DNA of 64,000 nt from Tetrahymena thermophila SB210 (GCF_000189635.1 NW_002476463.1:1736001-1800000); one strand, 5' to 3'; shown: positions 15,101 through 28,100, counted from the stretch's first letter. Notes: generated by a model not told the origin, from the sequence alone. Made by a program: numbers and translations.

Positions 15101-16050
15101 TTTACTCATTTATATCAAAAATTAATTAATAGTTTATCTTTATCAACTGAGAAATTTCAAATTAGAAAAAATATTAATTATTTTCTTATAAAAAAGAAAA
15201 GGAATACTTATAACTTTAGAACCACATCTTCTACTTCAATTCTAATATTCTATAAAATTATATCCTTTACTTATCCTATATAATTCTTATAAATGTTCAT
15301 TTTTTTTTTAATAAAATTTGCTTCATTTTCTCCCTTTTACTAGGATTATCCTTCTTTTTTAGAATCATCATCGTCTTCATCATCCTAATCATATAAATTC
15401 TAATTCGTTTCTTTAATATTAAACTTTTCAGATTTCCTTTTTAGAATATCTAGCTCTATTTGCTTCAATAGCTTTTATAAAAGCTCATACTTTTTTGCAC
15501 TTAATCTCTTTTCAAAGAATTCTTAATTATATTGTCCGCTTGTTCTACATACAACTTTTATCCCTTTTATTTTAATTACAATTGGTTCACTCCTAATTTT
15601 CGTCCAAGGAATAGAAAGTTAAAGTTTTTCAATTATAGCAGACTCTTTAACTAAAGGAAACCCTATTTGAAGAAATATTTAATAAAAATGATTACTAAAG
15701 AACAACTTTTGAATTTTAATTCATAATTTTAAATAATTATAAATAACTTTTCTGACCTATTTTAACTCCAATATCTGTGAGATAATCTTTTTTAATATTT
15801 AGATTTTTTAACTCTAAAGTCCCCTTCCATTTGCTCAACTCTATGTCATTCTCAGAAAAATCCTTAGATTTATACAAATAAAAATTAAAATTGCTTAATC
15901 CAACACATTTAACTCATTAAATTATTTAAACAATAAGTAAATTGTTTTATTTAGAGGAATGATATTTCTTTAAAATCCACTATCAATAAATACCTCAATA
16001 ATACCCTGCAAAAAGCCATATAAGAGTTTCTTTATTTGTTGCTCAAGCAT
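3160..16050 (-). CDS. VPS13: VPS13-family (chorein) bridge-like lipid-transfer protein, multi-exon
   Basis: VPS13 proteins are very long rods that move phospholipids between membranes at contact sites. The start at 16050 opens a short exon (MLEQQIKKLLYGFLQ). The chorein signature follows: KWKGTLELKNLNIK (complement of about 15810-15850) and LQLSIPWTKIRSEPIVIKI (about 15570-15640), both diagnostic of the N-terminal lipid-transfer domain. A charged, coiled-coil-like stretch lies around 14100-14560. The middle (about 8.1-8.7 kb) reads STESREIQIVIQYPILLHNV, like VAB/SHR-BD repeats, and about 5.95-6.4 kb reads GWDDPFGEE then NKIGISIVDSHPREIIYF, a VPS13 hallmark. The C-terminal part reads KRYPRAV and YCLEKYEPKRSLGK|LFFEAFN, with clean splice sites near 3500-3700. 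Many introns are present and I have not resolved all of them; the 345-bp AT-rich segment at about 8720-9065 looks like one. The 3' end is uncertain: the last frame stays open to a TGA at 3160-3162, but the real stop may lie a few hundred bases upstream. Confidence 0.87.
5372..5587 (-). repeat. In-frame 108-bp tandem duplication inside VPS13
   Basis: Two adjacent 108-bp copies (5372-5479 and 5480-5587) are nearly identical. On the minus strand both stay in the VPS13 frame and encode a 36-residue block beginning LNQQQ(D/G)LIKQDHKI and ending QCQKELI(L/V)DDKSI. The copies differ by a handful of codons, mostly with amino-acid change. The exact multiple of three means that the duplication lengthened the protein without breaking it. 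Confidence 0.85.
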
Positions 16051-17338
16051 ATTTGATTTGGTTTTACTTGCTTAAACTATTTTACTATTAATAAAATAAA
16101 TATTTTATTCATAAATCAAGAATTCTCATTAAGCTTTACATATTGAACTAACTAAAACTTTCTCAACTATTAACTATATAAACTTGTTATTTAACTTTTT
16201 AACACTAAAGTACAAATATACTTTTAATTAATTAAAAAAACTAATTGCTGATTTTGTTTGTTTATTTGTTTATCTTTTTATCTATTGAAATATATTTGAT
16301 TATCTATAACTTAAAACAATAGCTTTATTCTTTTAAATGAAAGATATTGCTAAAAAATTATTCATCATCAGCTTATGAATTTAAAATATTATAAATGTAC
16401 AAATACCTCCATTAAAATTATCCTAATTTCTTTTCTCTATGATAGTGATTCGTTTCTTTAACATAAAAAGATATTTAAAATCTCAAAATTAAATTCAACA
16501 ATCTATTTTAAAAGTTTTTAGAAAATTCTTGAACATTTTTGATCATAATATTCTAAATTAATAATTATTAATTTGTAATGAGAATCATTATTACTGATTT
16601 TATAAGATATAAGCGAACAAAATTTTTGTATTATTTGTTTAAATTAATCAATTTGAGAGTGTATTTTATTTGAATCACTTGGATTAAATTACAAAAACCA
16701 TCAAAAAAAATAATTTTATCAATTGATTGTTTACCTTATTAGGATGATTTTAAATATTAAATATCAATAATAACATTAATAAATAAATAAAAAAAGTTTA
16801 GAAATGATGATGTTGCATCAAGGAAAATATATTTAGATTTTTTTTAAATTTTTAATTTCAGACTTAAAAATTGCTAATAATAGGATACCTCTGAAAAAAT
16901 TGTTCTTTTGAAATAGAAATTTTTTATTTTTAAAATATTTTTAAAAAGAAAATAATTAAGCTGTTGAAAATACATAATTGAAAAATTATTTAAAATGCAA
17001 GATCAGCTATATAAAATGATGATTTAGTTTTACTTTATAGAGTTAAATATATGCTTTGAAATTATTTAAAAAATAAAATATTATTTTTAACAAATATTTT
17101 TCCATTTTATATTTAGAATAATTTTAAAAAGAAATTTATTTTTTTTAAAACTTAAGCAAATCAATTTAGCCATATTCTTCTTGCTTAGAAATTAGATATT
17201 TAAGTAATTAATTTTTTTTTCATTTTTTAATGTTTATTTAAATAATTAGATGAAAATTAGAGTATAGATAAACAACAAATTATTTTAATTGTCAAGTGAA
17301 TGACTTCATTATCAGTTAAAACAGATACAAACTGTATA
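16051..17338. other. Spacer upstream of VPS13-like gene and tRNA
   Basis: This 1.3 kb AT-rich stretch lies between the VPS13-like start codon and the tRNA gene. It presumably holds the VPS13 promoter and 5' untranslated region. I see no recognisable motif and no coding signal. Confidence 0.4.
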
Positions 17339-17412
17339 GCTCGATTAGCTCAGCTGGTTAGAGCATGCGGCTGTTAACCGCAAGGTCGTAGGTTCGATCC
17401 CTACATCGAGCG
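17339..17412 (+). tRNA. tRNA-Asn (anticodon GUU)
   Basis: The 74-nt sequence folds as a full cloverleaf. The acceptor arm GCTCGAT pairs with ATCGAGC, leaving G as discriminator base. The D arm carries AGCTCAGCTGGTTAGAGC. The anticodon stem TGCGG/CCGCA closes a seven-base loop CTGTTAA, which places GTT (17373-17375) as the anticodon, decoding AAC and AAU. The T arm GTAGG/CCTAC encloses TTCGATC. There is no intron, and CCA is not encoded, as usual in eukaryotes. It is an isolated nuclear gene, far more G+C-rich than its surroundings. Confidence 0.97.
17346..17401 (+). promoter_or_regulatory. Internal RNA polymerase III promoter (A box and B box)
   Basis: The tRNA carries the two internal control elements: an A box TAGCTCAGCTGG at 17346-17357 and a B box GGTTCGATCCC at 17391-17401. 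Both match the eukaryotic consensus bound by TFIIIC. Confidence 0.85.
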
Positions 17413-17413
17413 C

Positions 17414-17420
17414 TTTTTTT
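17414..17420 (+). terminator. RNA polymerase III terminator
   Basis: A run of seven T residues begins two bases after the tRNA discriminator, and a second T7 run follows after one A. This is the normal oligo-T stop signal for RNA polymerase III. Confidence 0.9.
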
Positions 17421-17648
17421 ATTTTTTTAAAAACATTTTAAAAATGAATTTAAATAGAAGAAAAAACAAAATATTTATGTTTAAAAATAAAAATAAAATT
17501 AAATATATTTTATTTAATTGTTTTAATATGTAAAATTAATCAAAAGAAATTAAAGAATCTCATAATTAAGTAAATATTTTTAATAAATAAATAAATAACA
17601 AATCTTTTTTTGATCAAGTAAATTAAATAAGTTAAAAAAAAGAAGTAA

Positions 17649-20600
17649 ATGTCAAAGATTTAAGAATTTAGCTTTAGAGAGTTCTTGTATTATCTTTAAG
17701 TGAACGAAGAGTTTTTTGATTTTATGGAATATCTTGATCTATAGTAAAGCGTTAAGATAGAGATAAAACTATTGAATAACCTAAATGAAATAAATTAAAC
17801 AAAATTAAGTAACTTCAAATAATGGAATCACTTTGGTAATAATTAATTGTTAAGAAGCACACATTTTCACAAAATATATAAGAAATTTAAAAACTACTGT
17901 TAATCTATTTAGTAGAAGTATTTGATACACAAGACTTATCTGATAGAAGATTCGTAATTAACTTAAGATCTTCTATCAATAATATGTATTTATGCAGATA
18001 AATTAGGTAAGGAGAGTAAAGAGGCCTATAGCATAGTAAAAAAAGAAATTAATTACTTTCTTTAAGAAAAGATTCTTTTTGAAGTAAGTATAACTGATAT
18101 TGATCTTGATAATGGTATTATTTATTTGGAAATTTACTCCGAAAATAATAACTATGTTGAAAAGATAAATTAAGTAATCTAAGATTATGTAAATCAATTT
18201 GAAATAGTGACTGTAAAGCCTTAATCTATATATGAGCCTTTTATAGAGTAGCTTAGTCTTAAATAAAAGTTCGCCTATGTTAAAATACTGAAGTTTTAAG
18301 AATAAAAGGCTATCTAAGATAGTAAATAAATTGAAAAATTAGAGTAATAATAGTAAAAGGAAATTGATAAAGATCATGATGATCTAATCAGAAATAGTGA
18401 GTAGAAGTAAGATAATAATGATTAGTCGAATAAAGAAAGTGACTCATAAAAATATGAAGATTATGATGCAATTGTATTAATGAGAAAAAGAATATAGAAA
18501 GAAGAGGTAGAAGAGGAAAAAAATAAAGAAAACATTACAAAAGAACTAATATATTCTTAAGCAGAGGAAGGCGGTAAATAATAATAAAAATAATTATCAT
18601 TAAAGGAAATAGGTAAATTAATTGAAGAAGAAAATTGTGATAGGTTTAGATAGTTTGATGAATATGAAATAGAGATTTTAGATAAAATAATATATTTAGT
18701 AAATGAGTTCCAATTTGATTAAATGATTTTCAATAAATACAATGTATTTATTGAGATTCAAGAAGATTTAATAAATATCTTTGGTAATTTATAATTTATT
18801 TTTTATCCTAATTTTAAAAGTATTTTATAATTTAAATTTACTTAATTACTGAATAAAAGGTGACATAGAAGGAACCAATTTAATTGATCAACTAGTCTAT
18901 CAGTTAAAAAACAACTCTTGCATTGTTATTAAATCAATTAACATGCCCTGGAGCAAAATTTAACAAATGAAGCAAGACATAGTTGAATTAAATTAAGAAT
19001 TTTAAAATGAGGAAAAAACTTAAATTATTTTGTTAGACATAACTTTAGATGTCTATTCGAAATTAATTGTACCGATAAAAGACAAAGAGAATAAAAACTA
19101 AGATGAAGAAAATTTTAAGATCTCATATATTAATTTTAAAAATTAACATAGGGATATATTTGAAGACATATTTAAAGAAAAAAGTAGAAGAATTGAAATT
19201 GATTAAGATGGTCTTTCAAACATTTAAGAAGAATTCTTAACTAAAATTTGTAAATTAGATATAAAATAAAGCAAATCCAACGGTTTTATAGAGTTTGAAT
19301 GCACTCAAAGGAGGTTTGATAAATTTAGTCAAAGTTTTAATGATGCGAGGGAGGGTTTAATGGTCAAAGAAGATTTTGTGGCTCATTAAATTTTCTTCAC
19401 CATCTTCAGTTAAAAATAATAAAGAAAAATAATTAAAATGCAATCTAAGTATAAATTTTCTATCGTTTTGGAAGCCTTAGATGATTCAAATTATAATTAA
19501 ATTTGCTTAATTTGTCCAAAGAAGAAAGTAATTAATTAATTAATTTTTTGCTTTATTAAATTTTACAATAGTTAATTTTAAAAAAAATTAAGTTAATATT
19601 TAAAACAAATAGAAAGAAAAAATAAAATAAAAAATTGAAAAATACTTAAGAGATATAAAAAAAGAGGTTAGCGAATTAAACTATGAGCTGACAGAAGATG
19701 ACTTAGAAATGTTTACCTAGAAGGGTGATTATCTCATGCAAGAAGTATTTTGTTCTAATGAGTAAGAATAAAGTGATTAATAGGATGAGGAGGAATTATT
19801 AGATAGAAATTTAAAAAACAGTTAAATTTATTTGCAGTATTATTTGTCAGATATTATTTATGAATTTAAAAATAACTTAATTGACCTATAAAGATTGAGG
19901 AGCAACCAGATAAATAAAGATTTCAAGATAATTTTGTCTTAAAATTAGATAAATAAATACAATGAAAGTTTAAATTAACAGATTATATAAAGGGAAAATG
20001 TTCAGGTATTTTAAAGAGAAATATCTATATAAATGATTTCTTTATAAAGTTACGAGATAGAAACAAAAAATATTCTAAAGGGGTCTGCTTCTTAGAATTT
20101 AATTATACTAGATCACTCATATGAGGATCATAAACTTAGGCTTGACGAAATATGTTGCTCAAAAAAGGATAGGCTAGTGGGTTATATACATAAGAATGAA
20201 ACCACCAAGTCAAATTAAATTGAGAACAAGTTTTTAGATTTAATTTAGTTGAAATAAAATTTATCTCAAATTAAAGATTAGCAGCAAGTTCATATAAAAA
20301 TAAAGGAAAAAGAATTTAACTAAGATATAGCTAATGAAAACTCTTTAGTGTTAATTGGTTAAAATTTAGTTGATTACTTTGATAATTTTGCAAATCAAAA
20401 CTAGTTTAATTAGATTAGATAAGAATTCTTTAATGATATCTTCTTGAATGCAATTCTAAATTAAAATAATATACATATTATGGTCAATGACAAAGAAATA
20501 AGATCTTAATTAATTTATTGTTTGCTTTATACTTTGGAAAATAGTTATGTTTAATCCTTAAAAGAAGAAGGTTTGCTAGTAAAAATATATTTTATTAAAA

Positions 20601-22368
20601 TAGACGAAGATAAGCAAGAACGAGATTTTCTCAAAAAAATAAATTCAATTTAAAATCTATAAGAATAACCTAAGCAAGGTAGGTAAAATGACGTCTAGAA
20701 AGCTGAAGAAGAAATTTAGAATACACTTTAGATATTTAAGAATCATGAAAAGGCATAATCAGAAAAATTTTTAAATTAAGCGATTGAAAATGCATAATGG
20801 TATTATGTAAAAGAAAAAGAAGGCAAAAGCTAACATTTATAGTTTGATTAAACAAACTGTTTAATCATTGATTATTTCTACAGAGATTTTATAAGATAAA
20901 GAGATGTAAATTAGAATGAATCAGAAAATAAAATTTATAATTTTATGTTTAGAGAAGATTAAAACCCAACTACAAATAATTAAATAAAAGAAAGAGAAGT
21001 TAGAATAGACTTTTAGAATGAAGAAGTTATAATATAATTTTTGAATATTTCTATAAACTTTAATTCATTCTTCAAACTTTACCCTTAGCTGGAATAATTA
21101 ATATAAGAAATGAGGAATGTTTTTAAATCAATAAATAATTATAATATCAGTGATATTATCTTACATGCTACAGAAGAATCAACAAAAAATAAAACTATTT
21201 AAGGTCTAATTTTTGAAGAAGGATTGTATAAAATTATTTTTTATAAAGATAAATATTGGATTGAATCTGTCACTCATCCTCACTTTCAAAAAGTAAAGGA
21301 AAAAATCTAAATTAATAGATAAGCCTTGATATCAGACTCAAATTCATGCTTTGGTAATGAAGAGTATATGCACGAAAAAGTTCACATCAAATACAACTTT
21401 AAGCGTGAAGATAAAAAAAATTAAAGTGAAAAATATCATTTAAAACTACTTGTTGAAAAGAAAGACTATGATAAAGCTAAGAAAAATTTAGAAATTTTCT
21501 TCAAATTTAGGAGAACCACTTTTGAAAAAGCTAAACAAAACTAAAAAGAAATGAGTAAAAAGGAAAAATCATTGACATTTTTCTATTACACTCCTAAACT
21601 GAGGAAATTTTTGTTATAAATCTTTAAAATGAATAAATACACTATTATTAAGCATTAATAGGAAGAATGCTTCTATATTATTACATCTGACTCAAAGACT
21701 TCGTAAAATAAATTAGTTAAAAATATTTAAGTTATTTTTTAATTTTTTAATTTATAAATAGAATTAAAAACTTTGAAAAAAATGAAATAAGCTAACTCTA
21801 AAATTTCTACAATGAAAATTGGTTTGAAATATTGCAGGAAGCTTAATAAAAACTAAATAAAAAGGTTATTTAACTCAAAAATAACAGTTATTTCTTGAAC
21901 CAACTTTCAAGTAGCCATACCTAATTCCTTTGCCTATTAAAAAATTGGGAAATTGTAGGATTTAAGCCTTACTTCTTTTTAATTTAAAGTGAAAAAAGTA
22001 TATCAGAATTTAAAAAATTTTTAAATTTAGAGAATTCGAGTGATCAGATCAAGTTTAATATTGTTTCAAAATAAACTTTATTCAAAATTGTTTCAAAATA
22101 AACTTTATATGAATACTTAGAAAGCTATAAATTTGATCAATAAAAAAAAGAAGGAATATAAAATGACTTTTTAAAAGAATTTAAAGATTTAAACTTTGAT
22201 CCAAAATAATAAGATATAAATATCTTAGTATTAATAAATATTTTTGTATAAAAAAATATCTAAGAATAAATATAAAATGATAAAGAAAAAGAAAAAGAAA
22301 AAGAAAAAGAAATAGTATTATATGAATACTATTAGATACCTTTGTTTTATCTTTTATTCTAATAATGA
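17649..22368 (+). CDS. Unrecognised 1499-residue protein, four exons
   Basis: I do not recognise this protein. Four exons join with consistent phase: 17649-18783, 18860-19527, 19613-21702 and 21762-22368, giving 1500 codons including TGA. All three introns are GT...AG, 59-85 bp and AT-rich. The N-terminus reads MSKIQEFSFREFLYYLQ. A Gln/Glu/Lys-rich, probably coiled or disordered stretch covers roughly residues 210-340. A compact region beginning near residue 385 reads NNSCIVIKSINMPWSKIQQ and QIILLDITLDVYSKLIV, suggesting a folded domain with hydrophobic strands. Later parts mix helices with cysteine pairs (ICCSKK), with no clear zinc finger. The C-terminus contains a KEKEKEKEKE run and a small in-frame duplication. 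No signal peptide or membrane segment is obvious. It is transcribed away from the tRNA and faces the leucine-rich-repeat gene. Confidence 0.85.
22060..22113 (+). repeat. 27-bp in-frame tandem duplication in the 1499-residue protein gene
   Basis: Two adjacent 27-bp copies encode IVSKQTLFK and IVSKQTLYE. The first 22 bases are identical, so the duplication is probably recent. It adds nine residues without changing frame. Confidence 0.8.
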
Positions 22369-22765
22369 ATTACTTTTTAAAAAAAGGTTAAAATGATGTG
22401 ATGCTTTTAAATTTAACTTTCAATAAAAATATTCTAAATACTTCAGATACTTTTTAATTAATTATTAAAATACTATGTAACTTTTTTTATAATTAAGTAT
22501 TTTTATTTAATTTTCAATATAAAAAAGCTTTAAATAAATTATTTAACAATTAATTTTTTAATAATTTTTAAAAAAAATTTAATATATTGTATCATTTTTT
22601 TTATTATTCTGTTAAAATTTCAATCGTTAAATTAGAAAAAAAATTTTAATAATAAAAAATGAGCTTATGAAATATTAAAAATGGAGCTTTAATTAATGAG
22701 AATTTGCAGTAAATATACAGATAGAGAGATATAATAAATTAATCTATTTTTTTATTTAAGGATAG
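22369..22765. other. Spacer between convergent genes
   Basis: This stretch of about 400 bp separates the stop codons of two genes that face each other. It is AT-rich and probably holds both 3' untranslated regions. I see no other feature. Confidence 0.5.
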
Positions 22766-23970
22766 TCATAAATCAGATTCTCTTATTTAATAATTCACTA
22801 ATCTTTTAGGTTTCCAAAGACTCTTAAATATACTAGCTTCAATCTATCTACGAATTATCATATTTTAAATATTGTTACAAAATTTATTTAATTAGATATA
22901 CCTTTTAATTGATACATATCTTAAATTTTAGCATTTCTATAGTTCTTTAATTTCTTTTTCAAATTCTTAGATTTCAAATATATCCCTATACTCTATTACT
23001 AGAGAAGAAAGGTTATTTATTTTTCCAATTGCTTTACCAAGTCCAGTAGCTGCTTTTGTACTACAAAGACTAATTAAAATTTTTTTTTTTCAAAATATAA
23101 CTTAAAAAAAATAACAAAATAATTTTGTAAATACTTTAAATTCAATTCTAGGGATTTCAATGTTTTTATTTGACTTATCTAATTTGCAAAATTTGAAATG
23201 CCTTTATCAGTGAAAGCTTTACTCTAATGTTTATTTTTCCTAATATAAAATCATAAAAAATTAAATATCATTAATTTAAAAATAAATTATTTACTCTTAA
23301 GTAATTATAAGTGATAATTCTTAAATTGATTGGTTTTTGGCTAAATTAGATCCTATAGAATAGATGCGTTAGTCTGTCATTGAGAAAAATCTAAATTTTA
23401 GAAATAGATTAGGAAATTTACAAATAAATATTTTTTTAATAAATAAAAAGTTATTTTTATCTATAAAAAACTATAGATAGACTTACTTTTTTAATTTAAG
23501 AAGCAATTTTTGTAAATTAAGAAACTTGTGATAGAGTTTAACTCAATTCAGTTAAACCAAAACTTTTAATACCATTACTTTTAAATTAAACAGTTTTTTT
23601 TTAATATTCAATTATTTAGAATTCTATTATATATTGTCATGAAATTCTATTTAAAATTAAATATAAATAGTTGATTAATTAATTACGGTATTGTGAATTC
23701 TATTTACTCTAAATTTATACATTATTTTAATCCTTTACATAAATGAGTAACATCAGAATCTTAGAGCTAAAAATAACTATTATTTTATATATAAAATGGT
23801 TTAAAAAGCTATCAAAATTAATTATCAGAGTTTAAATCAATAAATAAATACCTTACATTTAACTTTAAATTAACTAAATTCTTAAGTTATCCTATTTTTT
23901 TAAACGCTCTTACTTCTTATTATAATATTTTTTTACTTTCATTCAAAGATAAGTACTCTCTATTTTTGAA
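22766..23970 (-). CDS. Leucine-rich-repeat protein, multi-exon, 5' end not resolved
   Basis: The protein carries leucine-rich repeats of the ribonuclease-inhibitor-like type that is greatly expanded in ciliates. Three exons splice cleanly at the 3' side. One ends at 23295 and reads RIYSIGSNLAKNQSIQELSL; the next, 23135-23239, reads FTDKGISNFANQISQIKTL; the last, 22766-23069, reads STKAATGLGKAIGKINNLSS and ends with TGA after RLVNYQIRESDL. Joined, they give LKSLELNLNLCSTKAATGLG, a textbook repeat. Further upstream, exon-like pieces also read as repeats: THLCKGLKQCINLEQIEF (about 23700-23760), FGLTELSQTLSQVSQFTKIA (about 23490-23570) and EVRAFKKIGQLKNLVNLKLN (about 23860-23940). Their splice phases were not all reconciled, so the upstream part may be incomplete, mispredicted or decaying. 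The start codon was not found. Such repeats usually bind proteins; no partner can be inferred. Confidence 0.7.
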
Positions 23971-24316
23971 AAAAATTTAAATATTTACATAAAAATAAAA
24001 AAAGTAAGTTACATTTAACAAGGAATTTAGAGAGATTTTTATTAAATTTAGAGAGATTTTAATTATATTAGCTTTTAAATAGCATTCATCATACAAGAAA
24101 AATCACCTTATTTTAGTTCAACCCTTTTGTAATAATTAACATTTTTGAGGATGTTTTTAAACATAAATTAATAAAAATACCATAATTTTAAATTTAAGTA
24201 TTATAAATTTGACAAAAGAAAAGGTCTAACTTTTAGGAAATACTATGCAAAATCTCACTATTTTTATCAGCGATTCTTTTTAAAAGATAATTTATTCAAA
24301 ACATAAAATGAAATTC

Positions 24317-24319
24317 TAT

Positions 24320-24354
<35 letters not shown>

Positions 24355-24358
24355 TTTT
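24317..24358. repeat. (TATT)n microsatellite
   Basis: About ten uninterrupted copies of the tetranucleotide TATT lie in non-coding sequence upstream of the leucine-rich-repeat gene. I see no function. Confidence 0.9.
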
Positions 24359-24682
24359 ACTCTAAAGATAATTTCTGCAGTAATACATCTAAATTAGTAT
24401 TAAGAAACTTTTATATAAAAGTTTGTTAAAAAAGCTACATAAAATTAATTTATTTACTTAATTTTAAGAAATATAAATTATGTCTCTCATTATTGTTTTT
24501 AAGTCTATCTTTTTTTATAGTTAATTATTATTATTTTTAATGTTTTACTTATTTTCCCTTACCTTTTATAATAAGATAAAAAATATTTGTTTAAATCGTA
24601 AGATAATTATTTACCGCAAAAATTTCAAAATAAAAATAATATTATTAAATTTATATCTGATACTTTTAAGTATTCCTAATTA

Positions 24683-25120
24683 AATTTTTTTATTTTTTTA
24701 TAAATAATTTATTTACTTATAAAAATAAATATGAATGATATTTATAAATATAAATCAATAATAAAATCTAACTATTTATTTATATTTTAGATTAAAAAAA
24801 ACTTTTCAAAATATTATATAATATTATTCGAACATTTATTATTTATTCATCCTTTTTTCATGATTTCTTTATAATCAGAATGATTTTTTAAAGACAACTA
24901 ATCTTTTTGATTTAAGACACTTGCTAACAACTTTGAATTTTTATGATTGATTGATTTGGCTAATATTTTATAATAAATTTTTGTAAATTTTAAATAAATA
25001 TCAAAATAGAATAAACTTTTAAATTAAAAAATATTTCTTAAATTAATAAATAAAATAGTATTAGTGGTATAATAAAGATAAAAAAATAAATCAAATAAAA
25101 GCTATCAAATAAATTCAAAG
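24683..25120. repeat. Satellite header, copy 1 (short form)
   Basis: This sequence of about 440 bp is repeated almost base for base at about 29560-30000 and 37885-38330. Each time it stands directly before a block of the satellite of about 350 bp. Recognisable internal landmarks are GACAACTAATCTTTTTGATT, CTTGCTAACAACTTTGAATT and GTGGTATAATAAAGATAAAA. Copy 1 lacks the additional 275 bp found upstream of the other two copies. I see no coding potential. Confidence 0.85.
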
Positions 25121-28100
25121 AGTTTTAATGTTTTTAATTAGTTTTTATCATTCAAAATATCACAATCCAAAACAAATAAACTGTTTTTACATAAGTTCAA
25201 GTGTCAAATTTGAGAGATTAATGCAATTTGCTAAACCAGAACCTAAGCCTGATGCACCTATTGCACCAATTAAATTACCACTTTTTAAATATTGAAGAAA
25301 AAATATATCATAAAATAGTTAATTACAAGGAAAAAATGAAGAAAAAAGATGAAATAATAAGATTAATTAATTAATAATAAAAGTAAAAAATTTGAAATTC
25401 AAAGGATGAGCTAAATAAATTAACAAAGAAAGAACAAAAAAAAGCAAGACAATAAAAAGAAAAAGAAAAAAGAGTTTATTGTTTTTAATTAGTTTTTATA
25501 ATTCAAAATATCACAATCCAAAACAAATAAACTGTTTTTACCCAAGGTCAAGTTTCAAATTTGAGAGATTAATGCAATTTGCTAAACCAGAACCTAAGCC
25601 TGATGTACCTTCATCACCAATTTAATTACCACTTTTTAAATATTGAAGAAAAAATGTATCATAAAATAGTTAATTAGAAGGAAAAAATGAAGAAAAAAGA
25701 TGAAATTATAAGATTAATATAATAATTAGTTAATTAATAATAAAAGTAAAAAATTTGAAAATCAAAGAATGAGCTAAATAAATTAACAAAGAAAGAACTA
25801 AAAAAGCAAGCACAATATAAAGAAAAAGAAAAAAGAGTTTTATTGTTTTTAATTAGTTTTTTATAATTCAAAATATCACAATCCAAAACAAATAAACTGT
25901 TTTTACAAAAGGCCAAGTGTCAAATTTGATAGATTAATGCAATTTGCTAAACCAGAACCTAAGCCTGATGCACCTTCGTCACCAATTTAATTTTCACTTT
26001 TTAAATATTGAAGAAAAAATATATCATAAAATAGTTAATTAGAAGGAAAAAATGAAGAAAAAAGATGAAATTATAAGATTAATATAATAATTAGTTAATT
26101 AATAATAAAAGTAAAAAATTTGAAATTCAAAGGATGAGCTAAATAAATTAACAAAGAAAGAACTAAAAAAGCAAGCACAATAAAAAGAAAAAGAAAAAAA
26201 AGCTTTATTATTTTTAATTAGTTTTTATAATTCAAAATATCACAATCCAAAACAAATAAACTGTTTTTACTGAAGGTAAAGTGTCAAATTTGAGAGATTA
26301 ATGCAATTTCCTAAACCAAAACCTAAGCCTGATGCACCTTCATCACCAATTTAATTACCACTTTTTAAATATTGAAGAAAAAGTATATCATAAAATAGTT
26401 ACTTAGAAGGAAAAAATGAAGAAAAAAGATGAAATTATAAGATTAATAATTAGTTAATTAATAATAAAAGTAAAAAATTTGAAAATCAAAGGATGAGCTA
26501 AATAAATTAACAAAGAAAGAACTAAAAAAGCAAGCACAATAAAAAGAAAAAGAAAAAAGAGCTTTATTGTTTTTAATTAGTTTTTATAATTCAAAATATC
26601 ACAATCCAAAACAAATAAACTGTTTTTACATAAGTTCAAGTGTCAAATTTGAGAGATTAATGCAATTTGCTAAACCAGAACCTAAGCCTGATGCACCCAT
26701 TGCACCAATTTAATTACCACTTTTTAAATATTGAAGAAAAAATATATCATAAAATAGTTAATTACAAGGAAAAAATGAAGAAAAAAGATGAAATAATAAG
26801 ATTAATTAATTAATAATAAAAGTAAAAAAATTGAAATTCAAAGGATGAGCTAAATAAATTAACAAAGAAAGAACAAAAAAAAGCAAGCACAATAAAAAGA
26901 AAAAGAAAAAAGAGCTTTATTGTTTTTAATTAGTTTTTATAATTCAAAATATCACAATCCAAAACAAATAAACTGTTTTTACATAAGTTCAAGTGTCAAA
27001 TTTGAGAGATTAATGCAATTTGCTAAACCAGAACCTAAGCCTGATGCACCGATTGCACCAATTTAATTACAACTTTTTAAATATATATTGAAGAAAAAAT
27101 ATATCATAAAATAGTTAATTAGAAGGAAAAAATGAAGAAAAAAGATGAAATTATAAGATTAATTAATTAATAATAAAAGTAAAAAAATTGTTAATAAAAG
27201 GATGAGCTAAATAAATTAACAAAGAAAGTACTAAAAAAGCAAGCACAATAAAAGAAAAAGAAAAAAAGCTTTATTGTTTTTAATTAGTTTTTATATTTCA
27301 AAATATCACAATCCAAAACAAATAAACTGTTTTTACCGAAGGTCAAGTGTCAAATTTGAGAGATTAATGCAATTTGCTAAACAAGAACCTAAGCCTGATG
27401 CACCTTCGTCACCAATTGAATTATAACTTTTTAAATATTGAAGAAAAAATATATCATAAAATAGTTAATTAGAAGGAAAAAATTAAGAAAAAAGATGAAA
27501 TAATAAGATTAATTAATTAATAACAAAAGTAAAAAATTTAAAATTCAAAGGATGAGCTAAATAAATTAACAAAGAAAGAACAAAAAAAAGCAAGCACAAT
27601 AAAAAGAAAAAGAAAAAAGAGTTTATTGTTTTAATTAGTTTTTATAATTCAAAATATCACAATCCAAAACAAATAAACTGTTTTTACAAAAGACCAAGTG
27701 TCAAATTTGAGAGATTAATGCAATTTACTAAACCAGAACCTAAGTCTGATGCACCCATTGCACCAATTTAATTCTTACTTTTTAAATATTGAAGAAAAAA
27801 TATATCATAAAATAGTTAATTACAAGGAAAAAATGAAGAAAAAAGATGAAATAATAAGATTAATTAATTAATAATAAAAGTAAAAAATTTGAAATTCAAA
27901 GGATGAGCTAAATAAATTAACAAAGAAAGAAAAAAAAAAAGCAAGCACAATAAAAAGAAAAAGAAAAAAGAGCTTTATTGTTTTTAATTAGTTTTTATAA
28001 TTCAAAATATCACAATCCAAAACAAATAAACTGTTTTTACCGAAGGTAAAGTGTCAAATTTGAGAGATTAATGCAATTTGCTAAACCAGAACTTAAGCCT

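Noticed and set aside
25734-25916. Short minus-strand Phe/Cys-rich open frame
   Set aside because: It lies wholly inside satellite units and is not maintained in the other copies.
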